In this document: piece by piece, positions 28,243 to 36,952 of the stretch
How the letters are laid out: every line of letters starts with the position of its first letter
Numbering within the stretch: position 1 is the first letter of the stretch
From: Halarcobacter mediterraneus
GTDB lineage: Bacteria > Campylobacterota > Campylobacteria > Campylobacterales > Arcobacteraceae
DNA length: 62,803 bases
Direction: 5' to 3'
Assembly: GCF_004116625.1 (NCBI RefSeq)
Contig: NZ_NXIE01000007.1
Location: 1-62,803, forward strand
Notes under the pieces: model-generated
Database searches by the model: none
The model's input: the letters and a program-made list of their open reading frames with translations, nothing else
Told to the model about the DNA's origin: nothing
Made by a program: the position numbers and the translations under genes

Positions 28243-29312
28243 ATAATCACTTCTTTTACATCTTCATATATTACTGCATCAAGTTCTATTTCATATTTAC
28301 CATCTATAACTTCATCTACAACTACAATAGTAGATAGTCCATAAGGATTCTTAGTAACTACATTTCTAATATTTAATTCTGATTCAAATGTTGGTGGGTT
28401 AAACATTAATTTTTTTACATTTCTATATGTACTGTTTCCTATAGAGTTAAACATATCTATACTAAGAACTTTTACTTCATCTCTATTTAAATATGCTACT
28501 TCATCTTTTTCATACTCGATTCTTCCATTCATTTTTTTTCTATTTAGAGTTGAATAACAAAGGAAATATGAAGGAACTACTTTTTTATCAATTTTAACTC
28601 TTCCACTTAGTAATCTATAATTTAAAAATCTTTGTTTTATTATTTGATATGGAATATCTTGTTCTTCTAGTTCATCTCTTTTTTTATATAGCTCAAGCCT
28701 ACTTTCTATTGATTCTGGTAAAACTTGATTAGAAAGGGGAGAAAACATTTCATCCATAACTTTTTTTTGTTGTTCTCTTTGGGCAGTTAATCCAAATAAA
28801 CAGCCACAATAGTTTTGTCTATAAAGAGAATTTTCTTTTACAACTTCACCTTGTATTTGTGTTCCATTTCCACTTCTGTAATCTTTGAAAATAAATTCAC
28901 AATTAAGTTCTTCTGTTAGTTTAGCTCCTATTTTTTCTAATTTATCTTGGGATTTTTTAGGAGAAATTAGTAAAGATGTTGTAAATTTATCATGTCCTAA
29001 TTCTACAGCTTTTTTTGCACTAACTTCAAGTCTATCATCATAGCAAACAGTACATCTATCTCCTTTTTCAGGTTCATTTTCTAAACCTTTTACCTTCTTA
29101 AGCCATTCTTCTAGATTGTATGGACCTTCGAGAAGTTCAATACCAAGCTTTTTACAAGAGTATTCAACGTCAAGATATCTAAGTCTATATTCATTATAAG
29201 GGTGAATATTAGGATCGTAGAAAAAACCTACAAGTTTTTCTTCTGGAAAATCTTCCTGCAGCCTTTCTAAGAAATAGTGTGAATCTACTGCGCAACATAT
29301 ATGTACTAACAA
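28239..29312 (-). CDS. queH: Epoxyqueuosine reductase QueH with C-terminal extension
   Basis: Cobalamin-independent reductase in the last step of tRNA queuosine synthesis (former DUF208). Cysteine motifs expected for its iron-sulfur and second metal sites are present: HICCAVDSH, GDRCTVCYDDRLE and NYCGCLFG, with YDPNIHPYNEYR between. These fill the first 190 residues or so. The remaining 165 residues are an extension not needed for the core family and of unknown role. Coupled to lpxB by a 4-bp overlap. Confidence 0.87.
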   Translation of the reverse strand: MLVHICCAVDSHYFLERLQEDFPEEKLVGFFYDPNIHPYNEYRLRYLDVEYSCKKLGIELLEGPYNLEEWLKKVKGLENEPEKGDRCTVCYDDRLEVSAKKAVELGHDKFTTSLLISPKKSQDKLEKIGAKLTEELNCEFIFKDYRSGNGTQIQGEVVKENSLYRQNYCGCLFGLTAQREQQKKVMDEMFSPLSNQVLPESIESRLELYKKRDELEEQDIPYQIIKQRFLNYRLLSGRVKIDKKVVPSYFLCYSTLNRKKMNGRIEYEKDEVAYLNRDEVKVLSIDMFNSIGNSTYRNVKKLMFNPPTFESELNIRNVVTKNPYGLSTIVVVDEVIDGKYEIELDAVIYEDVKEVII

Positions 29313-29384
29313 GGATAACCTTTGATTATATAATTATAAATTTTTCTGTATTATAGTAGAAAGTTTTATAATAAAGGATTAGAT

Positions 29385-29768
29385 ATCAAAAATTTAGCTT
29401 TCATATTTTTTAGTATATTTATTTTTACTGCATGTTCTTTCACTCAACCTAAAGTTGTTTCAAGTGCAACAATTCTTATAAAAACACCAAAATTAAAGTT
29501 TTACGATAAAGGTTTTATATCTAAATTTGGAAATTTTACTAGAGTTGAGGTTTTTTCTGCAGGGACAACTGTTTTAAATTTAGATATTTATGAAAATCAA
29601 ATTTGTAAAGATAGTTTTAAATGCCAAAATGCCAAAAGTTTTAATAGAGAATATTTACATAAATCTTATAAAGAAAATTTTTTAAAAGAGTTGTTTGAAA
29701 AAGAGGAGAAAACTATAGTTCATAGGGATAAAAAAAACAATATTTTAATAAAAATTTTAAAAGACTAA
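29385..29768 (+). CDS. Small lipoprotein with apparent non-canonical ATC start
   Basis: A 127-residue frame that ordinary gene callers would miss. It has a full lipoprotein signal (KNLAFIFFSIFIFTA then Cys17), and the mature part contains LIKTPKLKFYDKGF and a paired-Cys stretch ICKDSFKC. AAAGGA (29373-29378) sits about 7 nt before ATC 29385, exactly where the start should be. No ATG, GTG or TTG lies in frame before the signal peptide. Either ATC initiates, or a point change has silenced the gene. Function unknown. It ends in a hairpin shared with the next gene. Confidence 0.7.
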   Translation: MKNLAFIFFSIFIFTACSFTQPKVVSSATILIKTPKLKFYDKGFISKFGNFTRVEVFSAGTTVLNLDIYENQICKDSFKCQNAKSFNREYLHKSYKENFLKELFEKEEKTIVHRDKKNNILIKILKD

Positions 29769-29799
29769 GTTAAAAAAGATTATTTCTTTTTTAACTTAG
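29765..29799. terminator. Bidirectional 15-bp hairpin terminator
   Basis: A perfect 15-bp stem (29765-29779 with 29785-29799) has A and T tracts inside both arms. It covers the stop of the lipoprotein gene and the last codons of the convergent flavoprotein gene, so it can terminate both. Confidence 0.75.
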
Positions 29800-30979
29800 C
29801 ATAACCAGCTTTAATAAGTTTTAGAAGTGGTGCTCTATAGGATGTAAATACATAATGTTTTATTTCATAAGCGATTCTTCCCTTTACATGGAAAAGGTCA
29901 AAAATATTTCCAGCTGCATACTTCCCTCCAAGGGCAATTAAAATCCCATCAAGTTTTGGTTCACAAGGAATTAATTTTTTATTTTTAATTTGTCTTAAAA
30001 TATTTTTACCTGCATTTATTCCACTAATTCTCGCAATAGTTACATTTGGAGGCATTATTTCACCTGCTTTATTTCTAATCTCAGCTGCATCTCCAATGGC
30101 AAAAATACTTTTGTCTTTATCACTTTGCATAAATTCATCTACAATAATTTGACCCTTATTGTTCCTTTTTACATCTAATTCTTCTGTAATCTGGTTTGCT
30201 TCAACCCCTCCTGTAAAAATTAAGAAAGAGTAATCAATTTTTGTTCCATTTGAAAGGTAAGCAAAGCTATCTTCACATTTTTGAAGTTTTGTATTTGTAA
30301 TAACATTAATACCTAACTCTTTTAATCTTTTGTGAGAAATGCTAATTAATTCCTTTGTTAGTCCCGGTAAAATGGAATCTGAACTACTAATTAAAGAGAT
30401 TTTTAAATTATCACATGAAAAATTCCCTCTTTTAAAGAATTTTTTTGAGTTGTATGCCATCTCTGCAGCAATCTCAACCCCTGAAAGTCCAGCCCCTACA
30501 ACTACAATATTTGTGTCATCACATTTTTTTGCTTCATCTTGAATTTTATTAAAAAGTTGATTTTCAAAACTTTGTTTAAAAAACATTGCCCAATGTAATT
30601 TTTTAATATCATGGGCATTATTAAGTCCAGGTACACTTGGAGGGAAAAAAGTTCTTGTTCCTGCTGCCATAATTAAATAGTCATATTCTACTATTTCTTT
30701 TTCTTCAGTAAAGATTTTTTTATCTTTTTGATCAATTTTTCTAACTTTTAAGTTTTTGTATTCTAAGTAGGGATGATTTAGTCCTATACATAAAGTGGTT
30801 AAATCAATTGTTACATCTGCAATATTTGATTTGTTTGCAATTAAATCGTAAACTTCTGGTTGAAGGTTATGAAAGGTATGTTTATCAATAAGTGTAATTT
30901 TTATATTTTTGTTTTTTACCAACTCTCTTAGTGCATAAATACCAGCATAACCACCTCCTATAATTACAACTTTCTCCAT
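29780..30979 (-). CDS. NAD(P)/FAD-dependent oxidoreductase, NDH-2-like
   Basis: Two-dinucleotide-fold flavoprotein of 399 residues. The FAD site is VVIIGGGYAGIYALREL, the NAD(P) site is IVVVGAGLSGVEIAAEMA, and the second FAD motif is SIFAIGDAAEI. The amphipathic C-terminal tail (LLKLIKAGYAKLKKK) fits peripheral membrane binding. It is probably a type II NADH:quinone dehydrogenase. A sulfide:quinone reductase is less likely because the catalytic Cys pattern is not evident. This matters because the nuo operon here seems unable to use NADH. Confidence 0.8.
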   Translation of the reverse strand: MEKVVIIGGGYAGIYALRELVKNKNIKITLIDKHTFHNLQPEVYDLIANKSNIADVTIDLTTLCIGLNHPYLEYKNLKVRKIDQKDKKIFTEEKEIVEYDYLIMAAGTRTFFPPSVPGLNNAHDIKKLHWAMFFKQSFENQLFNKIQDEAKKCDDTNIVVVGAGLSGVEIAAEMAYNSKKFFKRGNFSCDNLKISLISSSDSILPGLTKELISISHKRLKELGINVITNTKLQKCEDSFAYLSNGTKIDYSFLIFTGGVEANQITEELDVKRNNKGQIIVDEFMQSDKDKSIFAIGDAAEIRNKAGEIMPPNVTIARISGINAGKNILRQIKNKKLIPCEPKLDGILIALGGKYAAGNIFDLFHVKGRIAYEIKHYVFTSYRAPLLKLIKAGYAKLKKK

Positions 30980-31246
30980 AAAAAATTTCCTTCTTTCTTG
31001 TAATCTTGTGGTTAAAATTTTGTTCTTTCTTTAGATACAAAATTATTTAGTTAATAGTTTTTTATTGTATCTTTTAAAAATAAATAGAATTAAAACATTT
31101 TCAACTAAAAAGTTTCTTTATGAATAGCTTAATATTTAGCTAAATTTTTAAAGTAGGAATAAAAGTAATACTTTTAATATATATTGGGTTTAAAGATGTA
31201 TTTTTGTAAGATGAATACTTATACTAAGAAAAATATAGGAAGAAAA

Positions 31247-32092
31247 ATGAAATATGTTGGAGCACATGTAAGTGCAAGTGGTGGAGTTTTTAATGCACCA
31301 ATTAATGCAAGAGAAATAGGTTGTAAAGCTTTTGCTCTTTTTGTAAAAAATCAAAGACAATGGAAAGCAAAAGATTTTGATACAAAAACTTTGGATAAGT
31401 GGTTTGAGGAAATGGAAAAAACAGGAATTGAAGCAAAACATATTTTACCTCATGATTCTTATTTAATCAATTTAGGTCATCCTGAAGAAGAAAAAAGACA
31501 AAAATCTCTAGATGGTTTTTTGCATGAAATACAAAGATGTGAGATACTAAAACTTGATAGATTAAACTTCCACCCAGGTAGTCACTTAAGAAAAATAAGT
31601 GAAGAGGAGTGTTTAGATAGAATTGCATTATCTATGAATCAAGCAATTGATGCAACAAATGATGTAAAACTAGTAATAGAGAACACAGCAGGACAAGGAA
31701 GTAATTTAGGATATAAGTTTGAGCATTTAGCATATTTAATTGATAAAGTTGAAGATAAAAGTAGAGTAGGTGTTTGTATAGATACCTGTCATATGTTCAC
31801 AGCTGGATATGACATCAGAACTAAAGAAGCATACGATAAAACTTGGAAAGAGTTTGATGAGCTTGTTGGACGAGAATACTTAATGGGTATGCACTTAAAT
31901 GACTCTAAACCTGAACTAGGAAGTAGAGTGGATAGACATCATAGTCTTGGAATGGGACAAATTGGTTGGGATGCTTTTGAATTTATTATGAATGATGAGA
32001 GAATGGATGATATTCCAATGGTTTTAGAAACAATTGATGAAACAATTTGGCCTGAAGAAATTCAAGCTTTATATGATTTAGTGAAGAAGTAA
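31247..32092 (+). CDS. nfo: Deoxyribonuclease IV (endonuclease IV)
   Basis: Zinc-dependent AP endonuclease of base-excision repair. TIM-barrel metal motifs are present: [33 protein letters not shown] and [20 protein letters not shown] (span). ATG 31247 with AGGA 6 nt upstream gives the typical start [13 protein letters not shown] (281 residues). Upstream in-frame starts lack a ribosome site. The 267-bp region before it shows only weak inverted repeats. Confidence 0.95.
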   Translation: MKYVGAHVSASGGVFNAPINAREIGCKAFALFVKNQRQWKAKDFDTKTLDKWFEEMEKTGIEAKHILPHDSYLINLGHPEEEKRQKSLDGFLHEIQRCEILKLDRLNFHPGSHLRKISEEECLDRIALSMNQAIDATNDVKLVIENTAGQGSNLGYKFEHLAYLIDKVEDKSRVGVCIDTCHMFTAGYDIRTKEAYDKTWKEFDELVGREYLMGMHLNDSKPELGSRVDRHHSLGMGQIGWDAFEFIMNDERMDDIPMVLETIDETIWPEEIQALYDLVKK

Positions 32093-32107
32093 AAACTTCT
32101 TTACTAA
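32078..32107. terminator. Hairpin terminator shared by nfo and the convergent small gene
   Basis: A 13-bp stem with one G-U pair (32078-32090 with 32095-32107) and an AAAA loop. It covers the stop codon of nfo and that of the minus-strand gene ending at 32104. Confidence 0.65.
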
Positions 32108-32346
32108 TTATTAATTCCTACTCTTTCAATTGAAATATCACCATTATCTAAAACTTTAAAATCAATATTCTTTTCATTTTCAAACATCTGATAAATATCT
32201 ATCATCTCTCTAGTTTCAATTGTTGATGGAACCATTCCATGAGCTTTTTTAACAATAAGTGTATTGTTTTTTATTTCATAGTTTTTATAGCACATATTAG
32301 ATATTTTTATTTTTCTATTCTCTAATATTTTGATTAATTTTTTCAT
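32104..32346 (-). CDS. Hypothetical 80-residue protein
   Basis: Not recognised. A small soluble lysine-rich protein with alternating strand-like segments (KNNTLIVKKAHGMVP, IDFKVLDNGDISIERV), so an all-beta or alpha/beta fold is possible. Convergent with nfo and divergent from the XRE regulator, sharing a 129-bp intergenic region with a palindrome. Its ribosome site (AAGG) is about 10 nt from the ATG. Being controlled by the neighbouring regulator is inference. Confidence 0.5.
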   Translation of the reverse strand: MKKLIKILENRKIKISNMCYKNYEIKNNTLIVKKAHGMVPSTIETREMIDIYQMFENEKNIDFKVLDNGDISIERVGINN

Positions 32347-32406
32347 AATAATAAGACCTTTTTATATTAAAAATTTTTTGAATTATCTAGATTAAAACTA
32401 TATTAT

Positions 32407-32418
32407 TCCCTATAGGGA
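32407..32418. promoter_or_regulatory. Palindromic operator candidate for the XRE regulator (site 1)
   Basis: TCCCTATAGGGA is a perfect 12-bp palindrome. It directly follows TTGAAT-17-TATTAT (32378-32406) and immediately precedes TATAAT (32420-32425), so a protein bound here would block either promoter. The half CTATAGGGA recurs at 32463-32471. Confidence 0.55.
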
Positions 32419-32462
32419 GTATAATAATAATTCTATCTCTTATAAACTTATAAAAAACTTCA

Positions 32463-32471
32463 CTATAGGGA
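32463..32471 (+). promoter_or_regulatory. Second operator half-site overlapping the XRE gene ribosome site
   Basis: CTATAGGGA repeats the right part of the upstream palindrome, 53 bp downstream. It includes the GGGA that would serve as ribosome site for ATG 32476. Binding at both sites could control transcription and leader access. Confidence 0.4.
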
Positions 32472-32475
32472 ATAT

Positions 32476-32721
32476 ATGTTATTGCATTTAGATATAGACG
32501 ATCAAGAGATAGAATACTTTCATAAGATTATTGCTCAAAATGTAAAAGAAATTAGAAAAAAGAAAAAAATATCCCAAACTGATTTGGCTTTAAGTATTGG
32601 ACATAAATCAGTTAGTATGGTAAGTAAAATTGAGGCAGGTTTGGAAAATAAACATTATAATATAGAGCAATTGTATAAAATATCAAAAGTATTAGATGTT
32701 GATATAAAAGATTTTTTTTAA
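32476..32721 (+). CDS. XRE-family helix-turn-helix regulator
   Basis: An 81-residue protein that is nearly all Cro/C1-type HTH. IIAQNVKEIRKKKKISQTDL and KSVSMVSKIEAGL form the first helices and recognition helix, and IEQLYKISKVLDVDIKDFF closes the domain. No ligand-binding domain is present, so it is a simple repressor or an antitoxin-like regulator. The palindrome at its promoter suggests autoregulation. Confidence 0.82.
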   Translation: MLLHLDIDDQEIEYFHKIIAQNVKEIRKKKKISQTDLALSIGHKSVSMVSKIEAGLENKHYNIEQLYKISKVLDVDIKDFF

Positions 32722-32865
32722 AAAAAAGTTAATGAGTTCATCAAAAATAAAAGATTTAAGGTGATAGAGAAGTTTATCTTTTAAATTTATTAAAAATCCT
32801 TAAAGATAAACTTATAAAAAAGTTATACAATTATGCTAGATAATATTTATATATGAAGGATGACT

Positions 32866-33375
32866 ATGTCAAAAATAGGAATTTTAGTAGCAAGTGCTAA
32901 TAACAACTTAAAATTAGGGCAAAAGTTAGCAGAAATTGCAAAAGATTTAGGTGTTGAAACAGAACTTATTAATTTAGTAGATTTAAATTTACCTCTTTAT
33001 AGTACAGTTGAAGAAGAAAAAAATGGACTTCCAGAAATAGCAAAAGATTTAGCAATTAAAATTTTAGGTTTAAAAGCTTTTATTGTTGTTGCCCCTGAAT
33101 ACAATGGTGTAATGCCTCCTGTTTTAAATAACGCAATGGCATGGACTTCAAGGTCTACAGAAGATTGGAGAGATGCTTTCAATGAAAAGGTAGTAGGTTT
33201 AGCTACACACTCTGGTGGTGGGGGACAAAAAGGTCTTCAAGCTATGAGAATACAATTTCAACATCTAGGTGCAAATATTTTAGCAAGAGAGATTTTAACA
33301 AGTTATGATAAAGCTTTAAATGAAGAAACTGCTAAAAATATGATACTTCAATTAGATAAACTTTCAAGGGTATAA
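32866..33375 (+). CDS. NAD(P)H-dependent FMN reductase family protein
   Basis: Flavodoxin-like protein of 169 residues. The phosphate loop ILVASANNNLKLGQKLAE and the conserved VVAPEYNGVMPPVLNNAMAW (span) identify the NADPH-dependent FMN/azo/chromate reductase family. ATG 32866 has AAGGA 5 nt upstream; an ATG at 32860 overlaps that ribosome site and is less likely. Probably cytoplasmic quinone or xenobiotic reduction. Confidence 0.85.
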   Translation: MSKIGILVASANNNLKLGQKLAEIAKDLGVETELINLVDLNLPLYSTVEEEKNGLPEIAKDLAIKILGLKAFIVVAPEYNGVMPPVLNNAMAWTSRSTEDWRDAFNEKVVGLATHSGGGGQKGLQAMRIQFQHLGANILAREILTSYDKALNEETAKNMILQLDKLSRV

Positions 33376-33392
33376 ACTTCCCTTGTTGTTTT
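33365..33392 (+). terminator. Putative terminator of the FMN reductase gene
   Basis: CAAGGG (33365-33370) pairs with CCCTTG (33380-33385), followed by a T-rich tail. The stem includes the stop codon. A second 9-bp hairpin (33386-33394 with 33401-33409) follows before the next gene. Confidence 0.5.
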
Positions 33393-33412
33393 GCATAAAA
33401 GCAAAACAATAG

Positions 33413-33418
33413 TATAAT
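33413..33418 (+). promoter_or_regulatory. TATAAT box 5 nt before the AEC transporter ATG
   Basis: A consensus TATAAT ends 5 nt before ATG 33424 and no ribosome site is visible. If used, the transcript would begin at about the A of the ATG, giving a leaderless message. Confidence 0.35.
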
Positions 33419-33423
33419 TTTTT

Positions 33424-34344
33424 ATGCAAAATATTATTGAAGCTTTATTACCAGTATTTTTTCTTATTTTACTAGGTTATTTTTTTAAAAGAATTAAATT
33501 CCCAAATGAAGAATTTTGGGTAAGTTCTGATAAATTCACTTATTATATTTTATTTCCTTCTTTATTAATTTATAAACTTTCAACAGCTTCTTTAGATGGT
33601 ATAAATGGTTTTAACTTTATTTTATCAGCTTTTTTGACAATGGTTATTTTAACAATTGCTTTAATGCTTTTCAATAAGTTTATAAAGAAATTTAAAGGAG
33701 ACTCTTTTACTTCTATTTATCAAGGCTCAATACGTTTTAATACCTATGTTTTTTTAGCTTTGGTTGATGCAATATTTGGAGATAAAGGTTTAGTTTTAGC
33801 AGCTTTATTAATGACTTTTATGATTCCTCTTATTAATATTTTTTGTATTTCAATCTTTTCAGTTTATGCAACAAACAGCAAAATTGATATTAAATCTTTT
33901 ACTTTGTCTATTGTGAAAAATCCCTTAATCATGGGATGTTTAGTAGGTGGATTTTTAAACTTTTTTGGAATATCTTTATTTACTCCCTTGGAAAAGACTT
34001 TAGGTATTTTAAGTTCTGCAGCACTTCCTTTGGGTCTTTTATCTGTTGGAGTAGGTCTTCATCTTTCTCAAATAAAAGAAGCTAAATTAGAGTTGATTTT
34101 AGCCTTATTAATAAAACTTATCATTTATCCTTTTATTATTTACTTAATAGGCGTTTATTTAGGAGTTCAAGGTTTAGCTTTAGCTGTTTTAGTTGTATTT
34201 GGTTCTATGCCAACAGCTCCATCTTCATATATTTTAGCAAGACAACTAGGTGGTGATTTGAAATTAATGTCTGCAATAATTACTTTAGAAATATTATTAT
34301 CAATTATTTCAATAGCTGTTATTTTATCTATAATTACTGTTTAA
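33424..34344 (+). CDS. AEC family transporter (auxin efflux carrier type)
   Basis: A 306-residue integral membrane protein with about ten hydrophobic segments in two repeats. Family traits include an N-terminal LLPVFFLILLGYFFKR, IRFNTYVFLAL, GILSSAALPLGLLSVG and GSMPTAPSSYILARQLGG. These carriers export small organic anions; related malate or malonate carriers exist. Substrate unknown. Confidence 0.83.
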   Translation: MQNIIEALLPVFFLILLGYFFKRIKFPNEEFWVSSDKFTYYILFPSLLIYKLSTASLDGINGFNFILSAFLTMVILTIALMLFNKFIKKFKGDSFTSIYQGSIRFNTYVFLALVDAIFGDKGLVLAALLMTFMIPLINIFCISIFSVYATNSKIDIKSFTLSIVKNPLIMGCLVGGFLNFFGISLFTPLEKTLGILSSAALPLGLLSVGVGLHLSQIKEAKLELILALLIKLIIYPFIIYLIGVYLGVQGLALAVLVVFGSMPTAPSSYILARQLGGDLKLMSAIITLEILLSIISIAVILSIITV

Positions 34345-34386
34345 TAACCTTCTTTTGATATAATAAAAAGAAATTATGGAGTGTAA

Positions 34387-34737
34387 ATGATTTTTTTAGT
34401 ATTATTTGCAGTGATAGTTATTATTGTTATTGCCTTAAATATATATGATAATTTTAATTTACAAAAAATTGAAAATTACTATTTAAAGAAAAAATGTTTA
34501 AATGTAACCTATTCAAAGGGTATATACAAGGGAATTTGTCAGGATTTAATAGTAAAAATACCTAATAGTTTTAGTCCAGATTTACTAAATGATAGACAAA
34601 TTTTAAAAATTAGTGAAATAAATGAAGTAAAAAAAGAAAATTTAATGATAATTATAAATAAAGATTATAAAATACCCTTTGCAAAAAAGGAGAATTTAAA
34701 TAAGTTTTATGAAAGTATAGAGGAAAAAATAAATTAA
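34387..34737 (+). CDS. Small single-pass membrane protein linked to an AAA ATPase
   Basis: A 116-residue protein: a 20-residue N-terminal membrane helix (FLVLFAVIVIIVIALNIY) followed by a small soluble domain of alternating strands (CLNVTYSKGIYKGI, LIVKIPNSF, NLMIIINKDYKIPF). Not recognised. It ends one base before the ATG of the AAA ATPase, so the pair is almost certainly translationally coupled. It may anchor the ATPase to the membrane, which is inference. Confidence 0.6.
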   Translation: MIFLVLFAVIVIIVIALNIYDNFNLQKIENYYLKKKCLNVTYSKGIYKGICQDLIVKIPNSFSPDLLNDRQILKISEINEVKKENLMIIINKDYKIPFAKKENLNKFYESIEEKIN

Positions 34738-36471
34738 ATGAAAGAAATTGTAGATTTTATAAAGTCAGAAAAAGTAGAAGCATCAAACTTTTTTACCCAT
34801 TTAAAATGTTCTAAGGAAGAAGCAAAAATTCTTCAATATCTTACTAAGCAATATATCTCAGGTAGAGATACGTTAATTGTTATTGATATTTTAAATGAGT
34901 TTTATGATATAAAAAATTTTGAGCACTTAAGTAAAATTCAACTTATTAAATCTCTACTTGAGCTTGGATGGTTAGTTCAAAGTGGATTTGATCAACTAAA
35001 ATTAAATGATATGTCTCAATTGGAGTTATTAAACTCTGCAGTTACTTTGTCTCCTGCATTTTTAAAACTTTTAGAAAAAGGTTCTTTAGAATTTGTTTTA
35101 CCAGAAGTGAAAAAGTATGAAGATCATCTTGAGTATTTACAAGACCAGTTTTTTAGAATAGATTTAGCCCAACAGTTAAATTTAGTAAAAAATAATTTTG
35201 ATGAAAATTCACCTAGTATAAATAGGCTTAGATCAAAGCTTACTCTTTTAGAAAATAGAATAAAAGAAAGAGTAAAAGAGACAACAGAAACAATTATGCT
35301 AGAAGAGTTTTTTAAACAACACTCTTTAAATGAACAAGAGCAAATGGTATTTTTAGCTTTATTAAAAGAAGAGTATTCAGGAGGAGATGGAACAATTAGA
35401 GATATGAACTCTTTGATTGCTCTTATTTCTAGTGATGATTATGAAAAAATAAAATATAGATCACTGCTTGAAGAAAGTTCAAAGCTTGTTTCAAGTGGAC
35501 TTATTGATTATGATGAGGTTTTAACTCCTTTTGGTGGAATAAATAGAAACTTTTTTATTCCAGATGAAATTTTATATAAAATTTCTCATCCTACTAATAA
35601 AAAAGAAAGAGCTACTAAAATGAAGCTTGATACTTTGATAAAAGAGCAAGAAACTTTTGAGTTGATTTTTACAAGTAAAACTTTAGATGATGTTGTTTTA
35701 AATGACAAAACAAGAGAAGTTTTAAATTCTCTTTTAAAGCAAATGGATAAAAAAGTTTTTAATAGACTTAAAGAATGGGGAATAAAAGATAAAAAAAGAA
35801 ATATAGAAGCTAAAATTATTTTTTATGGTTTTGCAGGAACAGGAAAAACCCTTACAGCTTTAGCTTTTGCAAAAACTTTAAAAAGACAGGTTCTTAGTTT
35901 TGACTGTTCAAAAATTCTTTCTATGTATGTAGGTGAAAGTGAAAAAAATGTTAGGGCAATTTTTGATAAATATTATGAGTTGAGAGATAAAAGTAAATCT
36001 GAGCCTATTTTATTATTAAATGAAGCAGATCAATTTTTAAGTGCAAGAACTCCAAGTGGAGCAAGTGGAAGTGAAAAAATGCATAATCAAATGCAAAATA
36101 TTTTTTTAGAACAAATTGAAAGATTTGATGGAATTTTAATTGCTACAACAAATCTTTTAGAGTCACTTGATAAAGCTTTTTCTCGAAGATTTAATTATAA
36201 GATAGAGTTTAAAAAACCTAACTTAGAACAAAGGATTCAGTTATGGGAAAAATTACTTCCTATAAACCTTCCTTTAAGTGAAGATTTTGAATTAGAAAAG
36301 CTTGCAAAATATGATCTAACAGGTGGACAAATAGAAATGGTAATAAAAAATACAGCTTTTAAAATAGCTGTAGAAGATGAACCTTTATTTACAAATAAGT
36401 CTTTTGAGGAACAAATTTCAAAAGAATTAAAAGGTAATTTTGACTCGGAAAATAAAGTAGGGTTCTTTTAA
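34738..36471 (+). CDS. AAA-family ATPase with helical N-terminal region
   Basis: A 577-residue protein. Residues 1-340 are mostly helical without a family I can name. Residues 355-560 form an AAA module: Walker A GFAGTGKT (364-371), Walker B ILLLNEADQF with Asn replacing the usual Asp (N428), sensor-1 ATTN (469-472) and arginine finger SRRF (482-485). One AAA module only, no protease or nuclease motifs. The preceding membrane protein is coupled to it. Substrate remodelling is expected; the target is unknown. Confidence 0.8.
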   Translation: MKEIVDFIKSEKVEASNFFTHLKCSKEEAKILQYLTKQYISGRDTLIVIDILNEFYDIKNFEHLSKIQLIKSLLELGWLVQSGFDQLKLNDMSQLELLNSAVTLSPAFLKLLEKGSLEFVLPEVKKYEDHLEYLQDQFFRIDLAQQLNLVKNNFDENSPSINRLRSKLTLLENRIKERVKETTETIMLEEFFKQHSLNEQEQMVFLALLKEEYSGGDGTIRDMNSLIALISSDDYEKIKYRSLLEESSKLVSSGLIDYDEVLTPFGGINRNFFIPDEILYKISHPTNKKERATKMKLDTLIKEQETFELIFTSKTLDDVVLNDKTREVLNSLLKQMDKKVFNRLKEWGIKDKKRNIEAKIIFYGFAGTGKTLTALAFAKTLKRQVLSFDCSKILSMYVGESEKNVRAIFDKYYELRDKSKSEPILLLNEADQFLSARTPSGASGSEKMHNQMQNIFLEQIERFDGILIATTNLLESLDKAFSRRFNYKIEFKKPNLEQRIQLWEKLLPINLPLSEDFELEKLAKYDLTGGQIEMVIKNTAFKIAVEDEPLFTNKSFEEQISKELKGNFDSENKVGFF

Positions 36472-36480
36472 AAAAGAACC
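36461..36480. terminator. Weak hairpin after the AAA ATPase gene
   Basis: GGTTCTTT (36461-36468) pairs with AAAGAACC (36473-36480) and overlaps the gene's end. No T tract follows on the plus strand, so termination would be inefficient. Confidence 0.35.
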
Positions 36481-36562
36481 AATAAAGTATTAGCTTTCCT
36501 TATAAGAGGGGGCTTTACTTCAGAAAAGATATTATATAAACAAATAATTTTAAGGATAAAAG

Positions 36563-36952
36563 ATGACACATATGGAATTTTCACATCCATATTTTGGTGT
36601 TTTTGTAATGTTTATTTTAAGTTTTGGTATTTTTCTTAGTTTAGTTTTTATAGCTAGATTTTTAGGTAGAAAAATTGCAAGACTAAATACAGAAAAATTA
36701 AAAACAACCCTTTATGAATGTGGGCCAGAAGTTACAAAACAGCCAAGTAGTATTTCTATACAGTTTTATTTGATGGCTTTACTTTTTATTTTATTTGATA
36801 TTGAAATTATTTTTATGTTTCCATGGGCAATTAATTTCCAAATTTTAGGTTGGTTTGGATTTATTGAAATGATTTTATTTATATTATTACTAACTATTGG
36901 ATTTATTTATGCTTGGAAAAAAGGAGCCTTAGAATGGCACAACATAAAGTAA
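36563..36952 (+). CDS. nuoA: NADH-quinone oxidoreductase subunit A
   Basis: First gene of the nuo operon; a 129-residue membrane subunit of complex I with three hydrophobic helices. The family loop is [18 protein letters not shown] between helices 1 and 2, and [21 protein letters not shown] carries the conserved acidic residues of helix 2 (span). AAGGA lies 6 nt before the ATG. Overlaps nuoB by 19 bp. Upstream TATTATATAA at about 36530 may be the operon -10 region. Confidence 0.95.
   Translation: MTHMEFSHPYFGVFVMFILSFGIFLSLVFIARFLGRKIARLNTEKLKTTLYECGPEVTKQPSSISIQFYLMALLFILFDIEIIFMFPWAINFQILGWFGFIEMILFILLLTIGFIYAWKKGALEWHNIK

Noticed and set aside
31033-31072. 8-bp inverted repeat AGATACAA/TTGTATCT in the 267-bp region between the NDH-2-like gene and nfo
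   Set aside because: Short arms, long spacer and AT-rich context; chance is likely. Nothing else was seen in this stretch.
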